64,000 nt of DNA from Streptomyces luteolus (GTDB lineage Bacteria; Actinomycetota; Actinomycetes; Streptomycetales; Streptomycetaceae): the NCBI RefSeq assembly GCF_029968015.1, contig NZ_JASCIS010000001.1, forward strand, positions 62,001 to 126,000, written 5' to 3'. Shown here one piece after another: positions 24,681 through 34,712 of this stretch. Each line of letters begins with the position of its first letter. Position 1 is the first letter of the stretch. Below the pieces are notes generated by a model. The model was given only the letters and a program-made list of their open reading frames with translations. It did no database searches and was not told where the DNA came from. The translations under genes and the position numbers were made by a program.

Positions 24681-25192
24681 GCCTCAAGCAGGCGCACGAC
24701 CGACGCGTCGGCCACGCCCGCCACCTCGTCGTACGCGAACCAGCGCACGTCGAGCGACTCGTCGCTGATCGCCTCCACCGCGCCGGGCGGGGCCAGCGCG
24801 GCGTACTGCACGTCGAGATGCCAGTTGCAGGGCGCCGGGATCGGGTGCCGGTCCAGGGTGACGGGTCCGCCCGGGAGGAGCGTCAGGCCCTCGATACCGG
24901 ACTCCTCCGTCGCCTCGCGCAGGGCGGCCGCGGCGAGCGTGGCGTCGCCCGGCTCGCAGTGCCCGCCCATCTGCAGCCACATCCGCAGCTTCTTGTGCAG
25001 CGTCAGCAGCACCCGGCCGCGCGACGGGTCCACGACGAGCGCGCTCGCCGTGATGTGCCCCGCCTCGCAGGCCTTCCACATGCCGTCCGGATGCGCCGCC
25101 AGGTGATCGAGGTAGGCGGTGCGCAACTCGCCCTGCTCGCCGTCCCGTTCGTACGCCTTGAGTACGAGGATCGCGTCGTCGTGGAGGCTCAC
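24662..25192 (-). CDS. Nudix hydrolase
   Basis: 176 residues. The Nudix box reads GGHCEPGDATLAAAALREA then TEESGI near residues 75-98 and fits GX5EX7REUXEEXGU. An N-terminal helical segment of ~45 residues precedes the domain. The substrate cannot be told from the sequence. GTG 25192 overlaps the stop of the DUF2342 gene by four bases (GTGA), so translation is coupled. The pairing of a DUF2342 protein with a Nudix hydrolase is conserved in actinobacteria as far as I recall. Confidence 0.87.
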   Translation of the reverse strand: MSLHDDAILVLKAYERDGEQGELRTAYLDHLAAHPDGMWKACEAGHITASALVVDPSRGRVLLTLHKKLRMWLQMGGHCEPGDATLAAAALREATEESGIEGLTLLPGGPVTLDRHPIPAPCNWHLDVQYAALAPPGAVEAISDESLDVRWFAYDEVAGVADASVVRLLEATRAAL

Positions 25193-26652
25193 TTGCTGCT
25201 GTCGTCCCCGTCGTTCTCGTCGGCCCGGTCGTCGCTCTCGGTGTCCTTCTTGAGGTCGGGCTTGGCGCCGGAGGAGCCGCCCGCGGCCTCGCCGAGCATC
25301 TTGTCCAGCTCGGAGAAGTCCAGCTGCTCGCGGTGCACGAAGCCGTCCGGGTCGTCCAGGTCCTCCGCCGTCGGCAGCATGTCCGGGTGCTCCCACAGGC
25401 CGTCGCGGCCGTCCACCCCGCGCGCGTCGGTGAGCGACGCCCACAGGCGTGAGGCGTCCCGCAGCCGGCGCGGACGCAGCTCCAGGCCGATCAGCGTGGC
25501 GAAGGTCTGCTCGGCGGGGCCGCCCGAGGCACGGCGACGGCGCAGCGTCTCGCGCAGCGCGGCGGCCGACGACAGGCGGTCCTTGGCGGCCTCGTGGACC
25601 ACGGCGTCGACCCAGCCCTCGACGAGCGCGAGCGCCGTCTCCAGACGGGCGAGGGCGGCCTTCTGCTCCGGGGTGTCCTCGGGCTGGAACATGCCCTGCT
25701 GGAGCGCCTGCTGGATCTCCTCGGGGTTCTGCGGGTCGAACTGGCCGACCACGTCCTCCAGCTTCGAGGTGTCGACCTTGATGCCGCGCGCATACCCCTC
25801 GACGGCGCCGAACAGATGCGAGCGCAGCCACGGCACGTGCGCGAAGAGGCGCTGGTGGGCGGCCTCGCGCAGGGCGAGGTAGAGCCGCACCTCGTTCAGG
25901 TCGACGCTCAGGTCCTTGCCGAACACCTCGACGTTCACCGGAAGCAGCGCGGCCTTGCCGGCCGGGCCGAGCGGAAGGCCGACGTCGCTGGAGCCGACGA
26001 CCTCGCCCGCGAGCGCGCCGACGGCCTGCCCGATCTGCTGCCCGAACATGGCGCCGCCCATGGAGCGCATCATGCCGATCAGCGGGCCCGCCATGGCCTG
26101 CATCTCCTCGGGCAGGACGTCACCCATGGCCGAGCCGACCCGCTCGGCGACCGGGTCGACCAGCTCCTGCCACACCGGAAGGGTCGCCTCGACCCACTCC
26201 GCGCGGGACCACGCGACGGCGGATCCGGCGCCGGACGGCAGCGACGTCACGCCGTCCAGCCACAGGTCGGCCAGGCGCACGGCCTCCTCGACGGCGCTGC
26301 GGTCGGCGGGGCCGACGCTCGCGTCCTTCGTGCCGTCCGCGGTGCCCTGGGACACCACCTGGCGGGCGATCTGCTTGGCCATGTCCCAGTTCACCGGGCC
26401 GCCCTCGTACGACAGCATCTGGCCGAGCTGCTGGAAGGCCGCACCCAGGTCGTTCGGGTTCATGTTCCCGAACATGGCGGCGAAGGGGTTGTCGCCGCCG
26501 CCGGGGGCGCCGGCGCCGGGGAAGCCGCCGAAGCCGAACGGGTTCGCCGGGCCGTCCTGGCCACCACCGCCCTGCTGGTCCTTCTTCTTGCCCTCGTCGC
26601 CGTTCTCCGGCTCCTCCGGCGGAAGGCCGAATCCGAATGGGGTGTCACTCAC
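25189..26652 (-). CDS. Zincin-like protein, DUF2342 family
   Basis: 487 residues. After a Gly/Pro-rich N-terminal region (residues 1-75) comes the helical DUF2342/F420-biosynthesis-associated fold. The region LALREAAHQRLFAHVPWL near residue 264 carries an E-x-x-H-Q variant of a zincin motif, and the GWVDAVVHEAA segment near 363 may supply further ligands. No catalytic activity has been proved for the family. The C-terminus is acidic. GAGGA lies six bases before GTG 26652. It is translationally coupled to the Nudix gene and divergent from the epimerase. The mycobacterial orthologue (Rv3195) sits in the same whiB7-to-UPF0182 neighbourhood. Confidence 0.85.
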   Translation of the reverse strand: MSDTPFGFGLPPEEPENGDEGKKKDQQGGGGQDGPANPFGFGGFPGAGAPGGGDNPFAAMFGNMNPNDLGAAFQQLGQMLSYEGGPVNWDMAKQIARQVVSQGTADGTKDASVGPADRSAVEEAVRLADLWLDGVTSLPSGAGSAVAWSRAEWVEATLPVWQELVDPVAERVGSAMGDVLPEEMQAMAGPLIGMMRSMGGAMFGQQIGQAVGALAGEVVGSSDVGLPLGPAGKAALLPVNVEVFGKDLSVDLNEVRLYLALREAAHQRLFAHVPWLRSHLFGAVEGYARGIKVDTSKLEDVVGQFDPQNPEEIQQALQQGMFQPEDTPEQKAALARLETALALVEGWVDAVVHEAAKDRLSSAAALRETLRRRRASGGPAEQTFATLIGLELRPRRLRDASRLWASLTDARGVDGRDGLWEHPDMLPTAEDLDDPDGFVHREQLDFSELDKMLGEAAGGSSGAKPDLKKDTESDDRADENDGDDSSK

Positions 26653-26843
26653 GGGAATCCTCGGCTCGTTGGGCCGCCGGCTTCGTGCCGACGGCGTCTG
26701 CCCGACTTTGTCATCCAGCGTAGACACCGACACCGCTTCCGGGCTCGGTGCTCCGCCGGCTTCCGGGCTGCGGCAGGATGGATGCCACCTGGTACGCACG
26801 CGTCGACCGCGCACGTACTGAAGACAACCGCTGGAGACGCCTG

Positions 26844-27953
26844 GTGAGTTCCCCAGATCCGCAGGTTCGCGCAGCGCGAAACCGCTCAACCCCGCCCGCC
26901 GCCCGCGGCCCCGTCGTCGCCGTGACCGGCGCCGCGTCGGGCATCGGCGCGCTGCTCGCCGAGCGCCTCGCGGCCTCGGCCGAGGTCAAGCAGGTCGTGG
27001 CCATAGACGAGCGGCGCGGCGACTGCGCGGAGGCGCAGTGGCACATCCTCGACGTACGGGACCCGTCCATCGCGGAGAAGCTGCGCGGCGCGGACGTCGT
27101 CGTGCACCTGGCGCTCGACCTCGACCTGGAGACGGACGCCGCGGCCCGTACCGCGTACAACGTGCGCGGTACGCAGACGGTGCTCACCGCGGCTGCCGCG
27201 GCCGGCGTGCACCGGGTCGTGCTGTGCACGTCGGCGATGGTCTACGGCGCCCTCGAGGACAACGAGCTGCCGCTGTCGGAGGACGCCGAGCTGCGTGCCA
27301 CCGCCGAGGCGACGGGGGTCGGCGACCTCCTGGAGATCGAGCGCCTCGCGCGCCGTGCGCCGCGCGCCCACCCCGGCCTCAATGTGACGGTTCTGCGCCC
27401 GGCCGTCCTGGTGGGCGGTACGGACACGGCCCTGACGCGCTACTTCGAATCGCCCCGTCTCCTTGTAGTGGCGGGTTCGCGTCCTGTCTGGCAGTTCTGT
27501 CACGTCGAGGATCTGTGCAGTGCGCTGGAGTACGCCGTACTGGAAAAGGTCGACGGCGAGCTTGCCGTCGGCTGTGACGGGTGGCTGGAGCAGGAGGAGG
27601 TCGAGGAGCTGAGCGGGATCCGCCGCATGGAACTGCCCTCCACGGTCGCCCTCGGCGCGGCCGCGCGGCTGCACCGCATCGGCCTGACGCCGTCCCCCGC
27701 GGGCGACCTCGCGTACACGATGTACCCGTGGGTGGTCAGCGGCACCGGCCTGCACGAGGCGGGCTGGCGCCCGCAGTGGACGAACGAGGAGGTGCTCGCC
27801 GAGCTCCTGGAGGAGGTCTCCGGGCGGCACACCGTGGCGGGCCGCCGCCTCGGCCGCAAGGACGCGACGGCCGCGGGTGCGGCGGGCGCGACGGTGGCCC
27901 TGCTCGGCGCGGCAGCGGTGGTCCGCAGGGCTCGGCGGAGGCGCGGGATCTGA
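26844..27953 (+). CDS. NAD-dependent epimerase/SDR-like protein
   Basis: 369 residues. The Rossmann motif TGAASGIG near residue 30 and VVHLALDLD near 85 mark the extended SDR family. The usual YxxxK catalytic pair is not evident, so epimerase activity is doubtful and NAD(P)-binding regulation is possible. The C-terminus has one hydrophobic helix (GATVALLGAAAVV) followed by RRARRRRGI, which should anchor it to the membrane with the tail inside. GTG 26844 has GGAGAC seven bases ahead. It is divergent from DUF2342. Confidence 0.82.
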   Translation: MSSPDPQVRAARNRSTPPAARGPVVAVTGAASGIGALLAERLAASAEVKQVVAIDERRGDCAEAQWHILDVRDPSIAEKLRGADVVVHLALDLDLETDAAARTAYNVRGTQTVLTAAAAAGVHRVVLCTSAMVYGALEDNELPLSEDAELRATAEATGVGDLLEIERLARRAPRAHPGLNVTVLRPAVLVGGTDTALTRYFESPRLLVVAGSRPVWQFCHVEDLCSALEYAVLEKVDGELAVGCDGWLEQEEVEELSGIRRMELPSTVALGAAARLHRIGLTPSPAGDLAYTMYPWVVSGTGLHEAGWRPQWTNEEVLAELLEEVSGRHTVAGRRLGRKDATAAGAAGATVALLGAAAVVRRARRRRGI

Positions 27954-27976
27954 GGAGGGCGGCTCCGGCGGGGCGA

Positions 27977-28032
27977 GGCACTTGTTCTGGGGCACTTGTT
28001 CGGAGGCATTTGTTCGGAGGCACTTCTTCTGT
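27977..28032 (+). repeat. 14-bp tandem repeat, four copies
   Basis: GGCACTTGTTCTGG, GGCACTTGTTCGGA, GGCATTTGTTCGGA and GGCACTTCTTCTGT follow one another 24 bp after the epimerase stop. No function is known. Confidence 0.85.
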
Positions 28033-28157
28033 AGTGCCTGATGGTGCGGCCGAAGCGGTGCTCGACTGTGTGCTGCTTGCGGGGCTCCCGTCGGGCCTCC
28101 TCCCTGTATCTCTCTCCTAGAGCGGCCTCGTACGACCGGTCGAAACCGCTATTCCGC

Positions 28158-28180
28158 CTGTCGGTGGCGTACGGCACCAT
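28158..28180 (+). promoter_or_regulatory. Possible RecA-NDp-like promoter of moaE
   Basis: CTGTCGGTG (28158-28166), eight bases, CACCAT (28175-28180), then seven bases to ATG 28188. The geometry equals that of the atl and adnB promoters, but the first base of the motif and the first of the -10 box deviate, so damage control of this gene is only a possibility. Confidence 0.45.
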
Positions 28181-28187
28181 GGACGGT

Positions 28188-28664
<477 letters not shown>

Positions 28665-28881
28665 TCCGCCCCCGCGCACCCCCGCGTCGCCCGAACGGCC
28701 CTCTTTCCGCTCGCCCGGATCGGTGAGTTGTCCGTGGTCCACGGCGCGGAACCTTGCGCACGCAGGTCCGGAGTGTGTGGCTCCGGTTGCGTAACCGCAC
28801 CCCTGAGGCGAGCGTTGACCGTGCAGATGGTTAATCTGCTGATCAGTCGGTTGAGGTCGCTCATGAGGTCGGGAGGTCGGC

Positions 28882-29160
28882 ATGGCGGCGCTTGCGTGGT
28901 TGCTGATTCCGCTTATGGCTGCGATCTGTGCGGGAATGTGGGGCAGTTGGGCTGCCCGCAACCGCAGAACCGGCGATGTCTCGGAGCTCGCCGGGTACGC
29001 GAAGTTCCGCGCGGCCATGGAGAAGGCGGAGGACAGCGAAGCCGCCGAGCCCGACGAGGACAGGACCGCGGGCCGGACCGCTCTGTCGGAAGCGGCCGCC
29101 TCGGAGTCGTCCCGGGTGCAGCGGACAGGTTCCGGTTCCGACCCCGCCCGAGCCTCCTGA
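28882..29160 (+). CDS. Small single-span membrane protein
   Basis: 92 residues. One hydrophobic segment at residues 2-24 (ALAWLLIPLMAAICAGMWGSW) is followed by a positive stretch and an acidic, Ser/Ala-rich, probably disordered cytoplasmic tail. GGGAGG lies five bases before the ATG. There is no known domain. It lies between moaE and the PDZ/Lon-like gene on the same strand. Confidence 0.7.
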   Translation: MAALAWLLIPLMAAICAGMWGSWAARNRRTGDVSELAGYAKFRAAMEKAEDSEAAEPDEDRTAGRTALSEAAASESSRVQRTGSGSDPARAS

Positions 29161-29241
29161 GCTGCGCCGTCACCCGGGGCCCCGGCTCGTACGGACCGGC
29201 CCCGGCGGTGCACTGACAGACCTGTCCCGTACTGTCGTTCC

Positions 29242-30342
29242 ATGCCACGCCGCACCGCGACGATGCTCGCCTCCACCCTGATGCTGATCGCGCTTCTGTG
29301 TGCGGGAGTCCTCATCAAGGTCCCGTACTCGGAGATGACTCCGGGACCGACGGTGAACACGCTCGGGGAGCACGGCGGCGAACCGGTTCTGCAGGTCAGC
29401 GGCCACAAGACGTACCCGACGACCGGTCACCTGAACATGACGACGGTCCGCGTCACCAGCGCGGACTACAACATGAACCTGTTCCAGGCGGTCTACGGAT
29501 GGCTGGCCCACGACAACATCGTCGTACCGCACGACACGCTCTACCCGGACGGCAAGACCGAGGAGCAGTCCAGCCAGGAGAACGCCGAGGAGTTCAGCCA
29601 GTCCCAGGAGAGCGCCAAGGTCGCCGCCCTGAAGCAGCTGGACATCCCGGTGCAGACCCGCGTCGTCGTCTCCACCGTCGTGAAGGCCAAGCCCGCTCAG
29701 GGCAAGCTGCACGCGGGCGATGTGATCAAGGCGGTCGACGGCACCTCGGTGAAGCAGCCGTCCGACGTCGCGAAGCTCGTCACGAAGCACCAGGCGGGCG
29801 AGAAGGTCGTCTTCACTGTCGTCCCCGCCAAGGAGGCGGCCGCCGCCGAGAAGGCCGGCAAGGAGCCGACGGGCACCGAGCAGGTGGCCGTCACCACCGA
29901 GGAGGCCGACCCGAAGAAGGGCGACAAGCACGCCATCGTCGGCATCCAGGCGGGCACCGACCACACGTTCCCGTTCAACATCGACATCAAGCTGGCCGAC
30001 GTCGGCGGCCCCAGCGCGGGCCTGATGTTCGCGCTCGGCCTGGTGGACAAGCTGACCCCGGACGACCTCGCTGGCGGCAAGTTCGTCGCGGGTACGGGCA
30101 CGATCACCGAGGACGGGAAGGTCGGGCCCATCGGCGGGATCGAGATGAAGACGGTCGGGGCGCGCGACCGGGGCGCCGAGTACTTCCTGACGCCCGCCGA
30201 GAACTGCGCCTCCGCCGCGAAGGACATCCCCGACGGCCTCACGCTCGTGAAGGTCAAGACGATCGACGACGCGGTGAAGTCCCTGAAGGACCTCCGCGCC
30301 GGCAAGACCGGCAGCCTGCCGAGCTGCACGGCCGCGAAGTAG
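29242..30342 (+). CDS. Membrane-anchored PDZ/Lon-like protease (YlbL family)
   Basis: 366 residues. An N-terminal membrane anchor (residues 7-26), a PDZ domain near 130-190 (KLHAGDVIKAVDG) and a C-terminal Lon-type S16 domain with the catalytic serine in GGPSAGLMF near 254 and the catalytic lysine in GGIEMKTVGA near 301. The protease domain should face the outside. Family members act in cell-envelope quality control. The -10 box TACTGT ends six bases before the ATG and no ribosome site is seen, suggesting leaderless expression. The mycobacterial orthologue (Rv3194c) also precedes the UPF0182 gene. Confidence 0.9.
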   Translation: MPRRTATMLASTLMLIALLCAGVLIKVPYSEMTPGPTVNTLGEHGGEPVLQVSGHKTYPTTGHLNMTTVRVTSADYNMNLFQAVYGWLAHDNIVVPHDTLYPDGKTEEQSSQENAEEFSQSQESAKVAALKQLDIPVQTRVVVSTVVKAKPAQGKLHAGDVIKAVDGTSVKQPSDVAKLVTKHQAGEKVVFTVVPAKEAAAAEKAGKEPTGTEQVAVTTEEADPKKGDKHAIVGIQAGTDHTFPFNIDIKLADVGGPSAGLMFALGLVDKLTPDDLAGGKFVAGTGTITEDGKVGPIGGIEMKTVGARDRGAEYFLTPAENCASAAKDIPDGLTLVKVKTIDDAVKSLKDLRAGKTGSLPSCTAAK

Positions 30343-30397
30343 CCGAAGCGAAGCAGTCGGAGCGAAGAGGCCGAAGCGAATAGGCCGAAGCGAAGTG
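30342..30397 (+). repeat. 14-bp repeat starting at a stop codon
   Basis: Four copies of GCCGAAGCGAAGCA-type 14-mers at 30342-30355, 30356-30369, 30370-30383 and 30384-30397. The first base is the G of the protease gene's TAG. The gene's last codons (GCCGCGAAGTAG) resemble the unit. Confidence 0.82.
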
Positions 30398-30428
30398 GGG
30401 GCGCCCCGACGAAGAGGGCGCCCCCACT
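30394..30428. terminator. Bidirectional terminator
   Basis: AGTGGGGGCGCCC (30394-30406) pairs with GGGCGCCCCCACT (30416-30428): a perfect 13-bp stem, nine-base loop. It lies between the convergent protease and PPA1357-like genes. Confidence 0.88.
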
Positions 30429-30441
30429 GACGTAAAACCGA

Positions 30442-30480
30442 CAGCCGCAGCCGCAGCCGCAGCCGCAGCCGCAGCCGCAG
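30442..30480. repeat. CCGCAG hexanucleotide microsatellite
   Basis: Six perfect CCGCAG units at 30445-30480 plus half a unit before them, located just past the stop of the minus-strand PPA1357-like gene. Confidence 0.9.
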
Positions 30481-30497
30481 CTACAGCTGAGCTGCGC

Positions 30498-31055
30498 CTA
30501 GTCCGCGAACGTCGCCGACAGCGCGTCCGCGAGACCCGGCACGAGGTCCGAGCCCGTGCGGACCTCGGTCGGCGAGTCCTTCGCACGCAGCCGCAGCGCC
30601 GATTCACGCGCACCGTCCCGCAGCACGGCCACCGTCATCCGGACCTCCTGACGGTCCGGGTGCTCGGCCACCCACTTGGTCAACTCGGCCTCGCTCAGGC
30701 CCTTCGGGACCGCGGTCTCCGCCGACGGCGGCAGCATCAGCCGCTCCACGGACAGCGCGCAGCCGACCACCGCGTCGGGCCAGGCGATGGTGCCGAGGAA
30801 CTCGTCGAGCGGGCTGCCCGCGGGCAGTTCCTCCTGCTCGATGGGGGTGAGGGTGCCGGCGGGCTGCTCGTCGCCGAGGCCGAGGCGGTCGGCGAGGCCG
30901 GGTTCCTGACTGCGCAGCTGAGCGGTGTCGACAAGGGCGAAGAGACGGGCGGGCTGGTCCCAGCCGATGCCTGCGACGTAGTCGTCGATCTCGAGCACGG
31001 CGCGGGTCAGCGGGCTCGCAGCCATCGGGGGGCCGGAGGGGGTCTGGTTGGGCAT
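30498..31055 (-). CDS. PPA1357-family protein
   Basis: 185 residues with no membrane segment. It matches the actinobacterial PPA1357 family as I know it: an N-terminal RAVLEIDDYVAGIGWDQPARLFALV segment, then ALSVERLMLPP and a WVAEHPDRQEVRMTVAVLRDGARES core near residues 130-155. The function is unknown. It starts at ATG 31055 with AGGAT about nine bases before; a TTG at 31061 is an alternative. It is divergent from the UPF0182 gene. Such a gene beside PDZ/Lon-like and UPF0182 genes is usual in actinobacteria. Confidence 0.82.
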   Translation of the reverse strand: MPNQTPSGPPMAASPLTRAVLEIDDYVAGIGWDQPARLFALVDTAQLRSQEPGLADRLGLGDEQPAGTLTPIEQEELPAGSPLDEFLGTIAWPDAVVGCALSVERLMLPPSAETAVPKGLSEAELTKWVAEHPDRQEVRMTVAVLRDGARESALRLRAKDSPTEVRTGSDLVPGLADALSATFAD

Positions 31056-31152
31056 GAGCAATATCCTGCCTGGTTCATGCCCGAGATCGGGAACTGAGTA
31101 AAGCTTCAGTAAGTTGCATCAGTGGGGCTCTACGATCGCTGAGCCCGAACGA

Positions 31153-31189
31153 CAGCAGTTCAACAGCAGTTTCAACAGCAGTTTCAACA
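31153..31189 (+). repeat. 12-bp repeat upstream of the UPF0182 gene
   Basis: CAGCAGTTTCAA twice, preceded by a copy lacking one T, between a TACGAT -10-like box (31131-31136) and the gene start. It lies in the 5' leader of the UPF0182 gene. Confidence 0.75.
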
Positions 31190-31223
31190 GCAGCGACCAA
31201 CAGCGAACTTCGAGGTGCGCACC

Positions 31224-34205
31224 TTGGCTTTCCAGATGCCGGACCGCGGCGGAGGCCCATCGGGGCCACGGATGAGAGTGGGCCGACCCTCCCGGCGTGT
31301 CCGCACCCTGCTTCTGACGCTGGGCGTCCTGGCCGTGCTGGCCATGCTCTTCGTCATGTTCGCGGGGTTCTGGACGGACTGGCTCTGGTATCGGTCGGTC
31401 AAGTACTCCTCCGTCTTCACCACCACCCTGTGGAGCAAGATCGGACTGTTTGCGGTCTTCGGTCTGCTCATGGCGGTGGCGGTCGGCGTGAACATCTGGC
31501 TGGCGCACCGTCTGCGCCCGCCGCTCAGCGCCATGTCGATGGAGCAGCAGAACCTCGACCGGTACCGCATGGGGATCGCTCCGTACAAGAAGTGGATCCT
31601 CCTCGGCATCACGGCCCTGGTCGGCCTCATCGCCGGCGCCTCGGCCGCGGGCCAGTGGCGCACGTGGCTGATGTGGGTGAACGGCGTCCCGTTCGGTCAG
31701 AAGGACCCGCAGTTCAACCTGGACGTGGCGTTCTACGCCTTCGATCTGCCCTGGTACCGCTTCCTGTTGGGCTTCGGCTTCGCGGCCGCGGTCCTCGGCC
31801 TGATCGCCGCCGCCCTCACGCACTACTTGTACGGCGGCCTCCGCGTCACCAGCCCCGGCGCGCGTGCCACGGCCGCGGCGACCGGCCATCTGTCGGTGCT
31901 GCTCGGCATCTTCGTCGCGCTCAAGGCCGTGGCGTACTGGCTCGACCGGTACGGACTCGCGGTCAAGTCCAGCGAGTTCAAGGCCGCGGGCAACTGGACG
32001 GGCCTCAGATACGTCGACGCGAACGCGTACCTGCCGGCCAAGACCATCCTCTTCTGCATCGCCGCGATCTGCGCCGTGCTGTTCTTCGCGACGCTCTGGC
32101 GGCGCACCTGGCAACTGCCCGTCATCGGCTTCGGCCTGATGGTGCTCTCGGCGATCCTGATCGGCGGCCTCTACCCGGCCATCGTCCAGAAGTTCCAGGT
32201 CGAGCCGAACGAGCAGAAGAAGGAGTCGCCGTACATCAAGGAGAACATCGAGGCGACCCGCAAGGCGTACGGCATCCAGGACGCCAAGGTCACCGACTAC
32301 TCCGGCAAGGGCAAGACCGGTGAGCAGGTGCCCAAGGAGCAGCTGCGCAAGGACGCGGACGCGCAGGCGAGTTACCGCGTGATCGACCCGAACGTCGTCG
32401 GGCCGACCTTCGATCAGCTGCAGCGCCAGCGGAAGTACTACCAGTTCCCGACCACGCTCGACGTCGACCGCTACAAGGACGCGAACGGCAAGGAGCAGGA
32501 CACCGTCATCGGTCTGCGCGAGCTCGACCTCGACGGCATCCCGAAGCGGAACTGGATCAACGACCACTTCACCTACACCCACGGCTACGGCGCGATCACG
32601 GCCAAGGGCACCGGCACCGACCCGAAGGCCGACCCGGCCGGCTCCCCGGACTTCACCGAGTCCGGACTGCCGACCAAGGGCATGCTCGGTGAGTACCAGC
32701 AGCGGATCTACTACGGCGAGAAGACCCAGCAGTACTCGATCGTGGGCGGCCCGCAGAAGGAGCTGGACTACGAGGCCGACGGCGAGAAGACCACCAGCTA
32801 CGAGGGCAACAGCGGGGTCAACCTCGCCAACCCGGTGAACAGGGCGGCGTACGCGGTCGCGTTCAGCGAGCCGCAGATCCTGTACTCGGGCGCGATCGGC
32901 GAGGGTTCGCGGATCCTCTACAACCGCACGCCCAAGGAGCGCGTCGAGGCGGTGGCCCCCTGGCTCACCATCGACGGCGACGCCTACCCGGCGGTGGTCG
33001 ACGGCAAGATCCAGTGGATCGTCGACGCGTACACGACGAGCAACGGCTATCCGTACGCCTCGCGAACCACGCTCGGCGACACCACGGCCGACTCTCTGAC
33101 CGCCGCCAACAACCAGCGCGCGGTGGTGGCCCAGGAGAACCAGGTCAACTACATCCGCAACTCGGTCAAGGCGACGGTCGACGCGTACGACGGCTCGGTC
33201 AAGCTCTACCAGTGGGACGAGAAGGACCCGGTCCTGAAGACGTGGATGAACGCCTTCCCGGACACGGTCAAGAAGAAGAGCGAGATCTCACCGGAGCTGC
33301 GTGAGCACATGCGCTACCCGCAGGACCTGTTCAAGGTCCAGCGCGAGCTCATGACGCGCTACCACGTGCAGAGCCCCTCGCAGTTCTACAGTGGCTCCGA
33401 CGTCTGGCAGGTCCCCAACGACCCGACCAACAACGAGAAGAACGCGGTTCCGCCGTACTACCTGAGCCTGAAGATGCCCGGGGACAAGGAACAGAAGTTC
33501 TCGCTGACGACGACGTTCACGCCCAACGGACGCCCCAACCTGGGCGCGTTCATGGCGGTGGACGCCGACGCCAACAGCGACACCTACGGCTCGATAAGCG
33601 TGCTGAACGTGAAGTCGGAGGTCCCCGGCCCACAGCAGGTGCAGAGTGAGCTCAACGGTGACCCGGAAGTCGCCGAGTTCGTCCGGAACCTGAGAGGCAC
33701 GGACTCGGACATCGTGTACGGCAACCTGCTCACGGTGCCGATGAACGACGGCTTCCTCTATATCGAGCCGGTGTACGTGAAGGGTGGCAGCGCGAACTAT
33801 CCGCTGCTGAAGAAGGTCGGCGTTCAGTACAACCGCAACACCGTCTTCAAGAACACCCTCGGCGAGGCCTTCGACGAGATCTTCGGCGCGCAGGGTGACA
33901 GTCCGGATCAGCCACCCACTGACCCGGACCAGCCGCCGTCCACCGACCCAACGGTCCAGCAGGCGCTGGAGGACGCGCAGAACGCCCTCGAACGCGGCGA
34001 GGAAGCCCTCAAGAAGCAGGACTGGCAGGCGTACGGCGAGGCGCAGCAGGATCTCGAAGAGGCCCTGAAGCGCGCGACGGACGCCGAGGCCAAGGCCCGC
34101 GAGGAGGAAACCGGCAACAAGAGCGGAGCCAAGGCCGGAGACAAGGCCGGAGAGAAGGCCGAAGACAAGAGCGGAGACAAGGCCGGCGACAAGAACGGCG
34201 GCTAG
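31224..34205 (+). CDS. UPF0182 family membrane protein
   Basis: 993 residues. About seven membrane helices lie in the first ~340 residues (for example [20 protein letters not shown] near 28 and a pair near 270-320). A large soluble domain to ~870 carries the family motifs [15 protein letters not shown] (here [16 protein letters not shown]) and RIYYGE, then a low-complexity tail: Asp/Pro/Thr-rich, a helical [17 protein letters not shown] region and Lys/Ala/Gly repeats. The function is unknown. TTG 31224 is preferred because GAGG lies eight bases before it; GTG 31215 and ATG 31236 are alternatives. A terminator follows at 34213-34244. Confidence 0.88.
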   Translation: MAFQMPDRGGGPSGPRMRVGRPSRRVRTLLLTLGVLAVLAMLFVMFAGFWTDWLWYRSVKYSSVFTTTLWSKIGLFAVFGLLMAVAVGVNIWLAHRLRPPLSAMSMEQQNLDRYRMGIAPYKKWILLGITALVGLIAGASAAGQWRTWLMWVNGVPFGQKDPQFNLDVAFYAFDLPWYRFLLGFGFAAAVLGLIAAALTHYLYGGLRVTSPGARATAAATGHLSVLLGIFVALKAVAYWLDRYGLAVKSSEFKAAGNWTGLRYVDANAYLPAKTILFCIAAICAVLFFATLWRRTWQLPVIGFGLMVLSAILIGGLYPAIVQKFQVEPNEQKKESPYIKENIEATRKAYGIQDAKVTDYSGKGKTGEQVPKEQLRKDADAQASYRVIDPNVVGPTFDQLQRQRKYYQFPTTLDVDRYKDANGKEQDTVIGLRELDLDGIPKRNWINDHFTYTHGYGAITAKGTGTDPKADPAGSPDFTESGLPTKGMLGEYQQRIYYGEKTQQYSIVGGPQKELDYEADGEKTTSYEGNSGVNLANPVNRAAYAVAFSEPQILYSGAIGEGSRILYNRTPKERVEAVAPWLTIDGDAYPAVVDGKIQWIVDAYTTSNGYPYASRTTLGDTTADSLTAANNQRAVVAQENQVNYIRNSVKATVDAYDGSVKLYQWDEKDPVLKTWMNAFPDTVKKKSEISPELREHMRYPQDLFKVQRELMTRYHVQSPSQFYSGSDVWQVPNDPTNNEKNAVPPYYLSLKMPGDKEQKFSLTTTFTPNGRPNLGAFMAVDADANSDTYGSISVLNVKSEVPGPQQVQSELNGDPEVAEFVRNLRGTDSDIVYGNLLTVPMNDGFLYIEPVYVKGGSANYPLLKKVGVQYNRNTVFKNTLGEAFDEIFGAQGDSPDQPPTDPDQPPSTDPTVQQALEDAQNALERGEEALKKQDWQAYGEAQQDLEEALKRATDAEAKAREEETGNKSGAKAGDKAGEKAEDKSGDKAGDKNGG

Positions 34206-34212
34206 GGCCGGC

Positions 34213-34244
34213 GTCGCCGGGAGCGGGCCTCCGCTCCCGGCGAC
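34213..34244 (+). terminator. Terminator of the UPF0182 gene
   Basis: GTCGCCGGGAGCGG (34213-34226) pairs with CCGCTCCCGGCGAC (34231-34244): 14 bp, four-base loop, seven bases after the stop codon. Confidence 0.88.
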
Positions 34245-34290
34245 CGGCTCCGACCGGCTCCGACCGGCTCCGACCGGCTCCGACCGATCC
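34241..34290 (+). repeat. 10-bp tandem repeat CGACCGGCTC
   Basis: Four perfect copies (34241-34280) and a degenerate fifth. The first copy overlaps the 3' arm of the terminator, so the array may have grown from it. Confidence 0.88.
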
Positions 34291-34365
34291 TGACCGGGCT
34301 CTGGCCAGCTCCGACCGCCTGGTCCAGCACCCCTCCCGCACCGTGGTACGGTTGCCACACAACGA

Positions 34366-34439
34366 CGCGGGGTGGAGCAGCTCGGTAGCTCGCTGGGCTC
34401 ATAACCCAGAGGTCGCAGGTTCAAATCCTGTCCCCGCTA
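34366..34439 (+). tRNA. Initiator tRNA-fMet (CAT)
   Basis: A 74-base cloverleaf without an encoded CCA. The acceptor stem has an unpaired C1 x U72, and the anticodon stem has three consecutive G:C pairs (GGG...CCC around CTCATAA); both are initiator-tRNA hallmarks, so it is not the elongator. Anticodon CAT at the loop centre. The -10 box TACGGT is at 34347-34352. An identical gene is found at 36839-36912. Confidence 0.96.
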
Positions 34440-34446
34440 CTGAATG

Positions 34447-34485
34447 ACGAAGGCCCGGATCCTGAATCAGGATCCGGGCCTTCGT
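34447..34485 (+). terminator. Terminator after the first tRNA-fMet
   Basis: ACGAAGGCCCGGATCCTGA (34447-34465) and its complement (34467-34485) form a near-continuous 19-bp palindrome. The second tRNA gene is followed by a terminator with the same core, GAAGGCCCGGATCC. Confidence 0.9.
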
Positions 34486-34664
34486 CGTGCGTGCCCACAA
34501 CCCCGCGTCATGCGTGCCCACACCCCTTTTGGCGTAGGGGTGCACCCCGCTGACCGGGGGTGTTGAAGTCATCCGTGCGGCGGGCGGGGCGAGTTGAGAG
34601 ATCTGTGTTTGACTTATCTCTCTGTGGGCATGTCGACAAAACGTTGTAGTGACCTCACTGGCAT

Positions 34665-34683
34665 GGGTATACCAGGTGTACCC
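34665..34683. promoter_or_regulatory. Inverted repeat before the Sel1-repeat gene
   Basis: GGGTATACC-A-GGTGTACCC, two nine-base arms with one mismatch, centred about 40 bases before the gene start. It could be an operator. GGGTAT also resembles the -10 of sigma-B-type promoters, but no matching -35 element is convincing. Confidence 0.5.
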
Positions 34684-34712
34684 GGGTTGCGGGTGGTGCG
34701 ACGATGGGCGTT

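Noticed and set aside
31880..31905. RecA-NDp-like motif CTGTCGGTG within the UPF0182 gene
   Set aside because: It lies deep inside a coding region with no start codon at the right distance.
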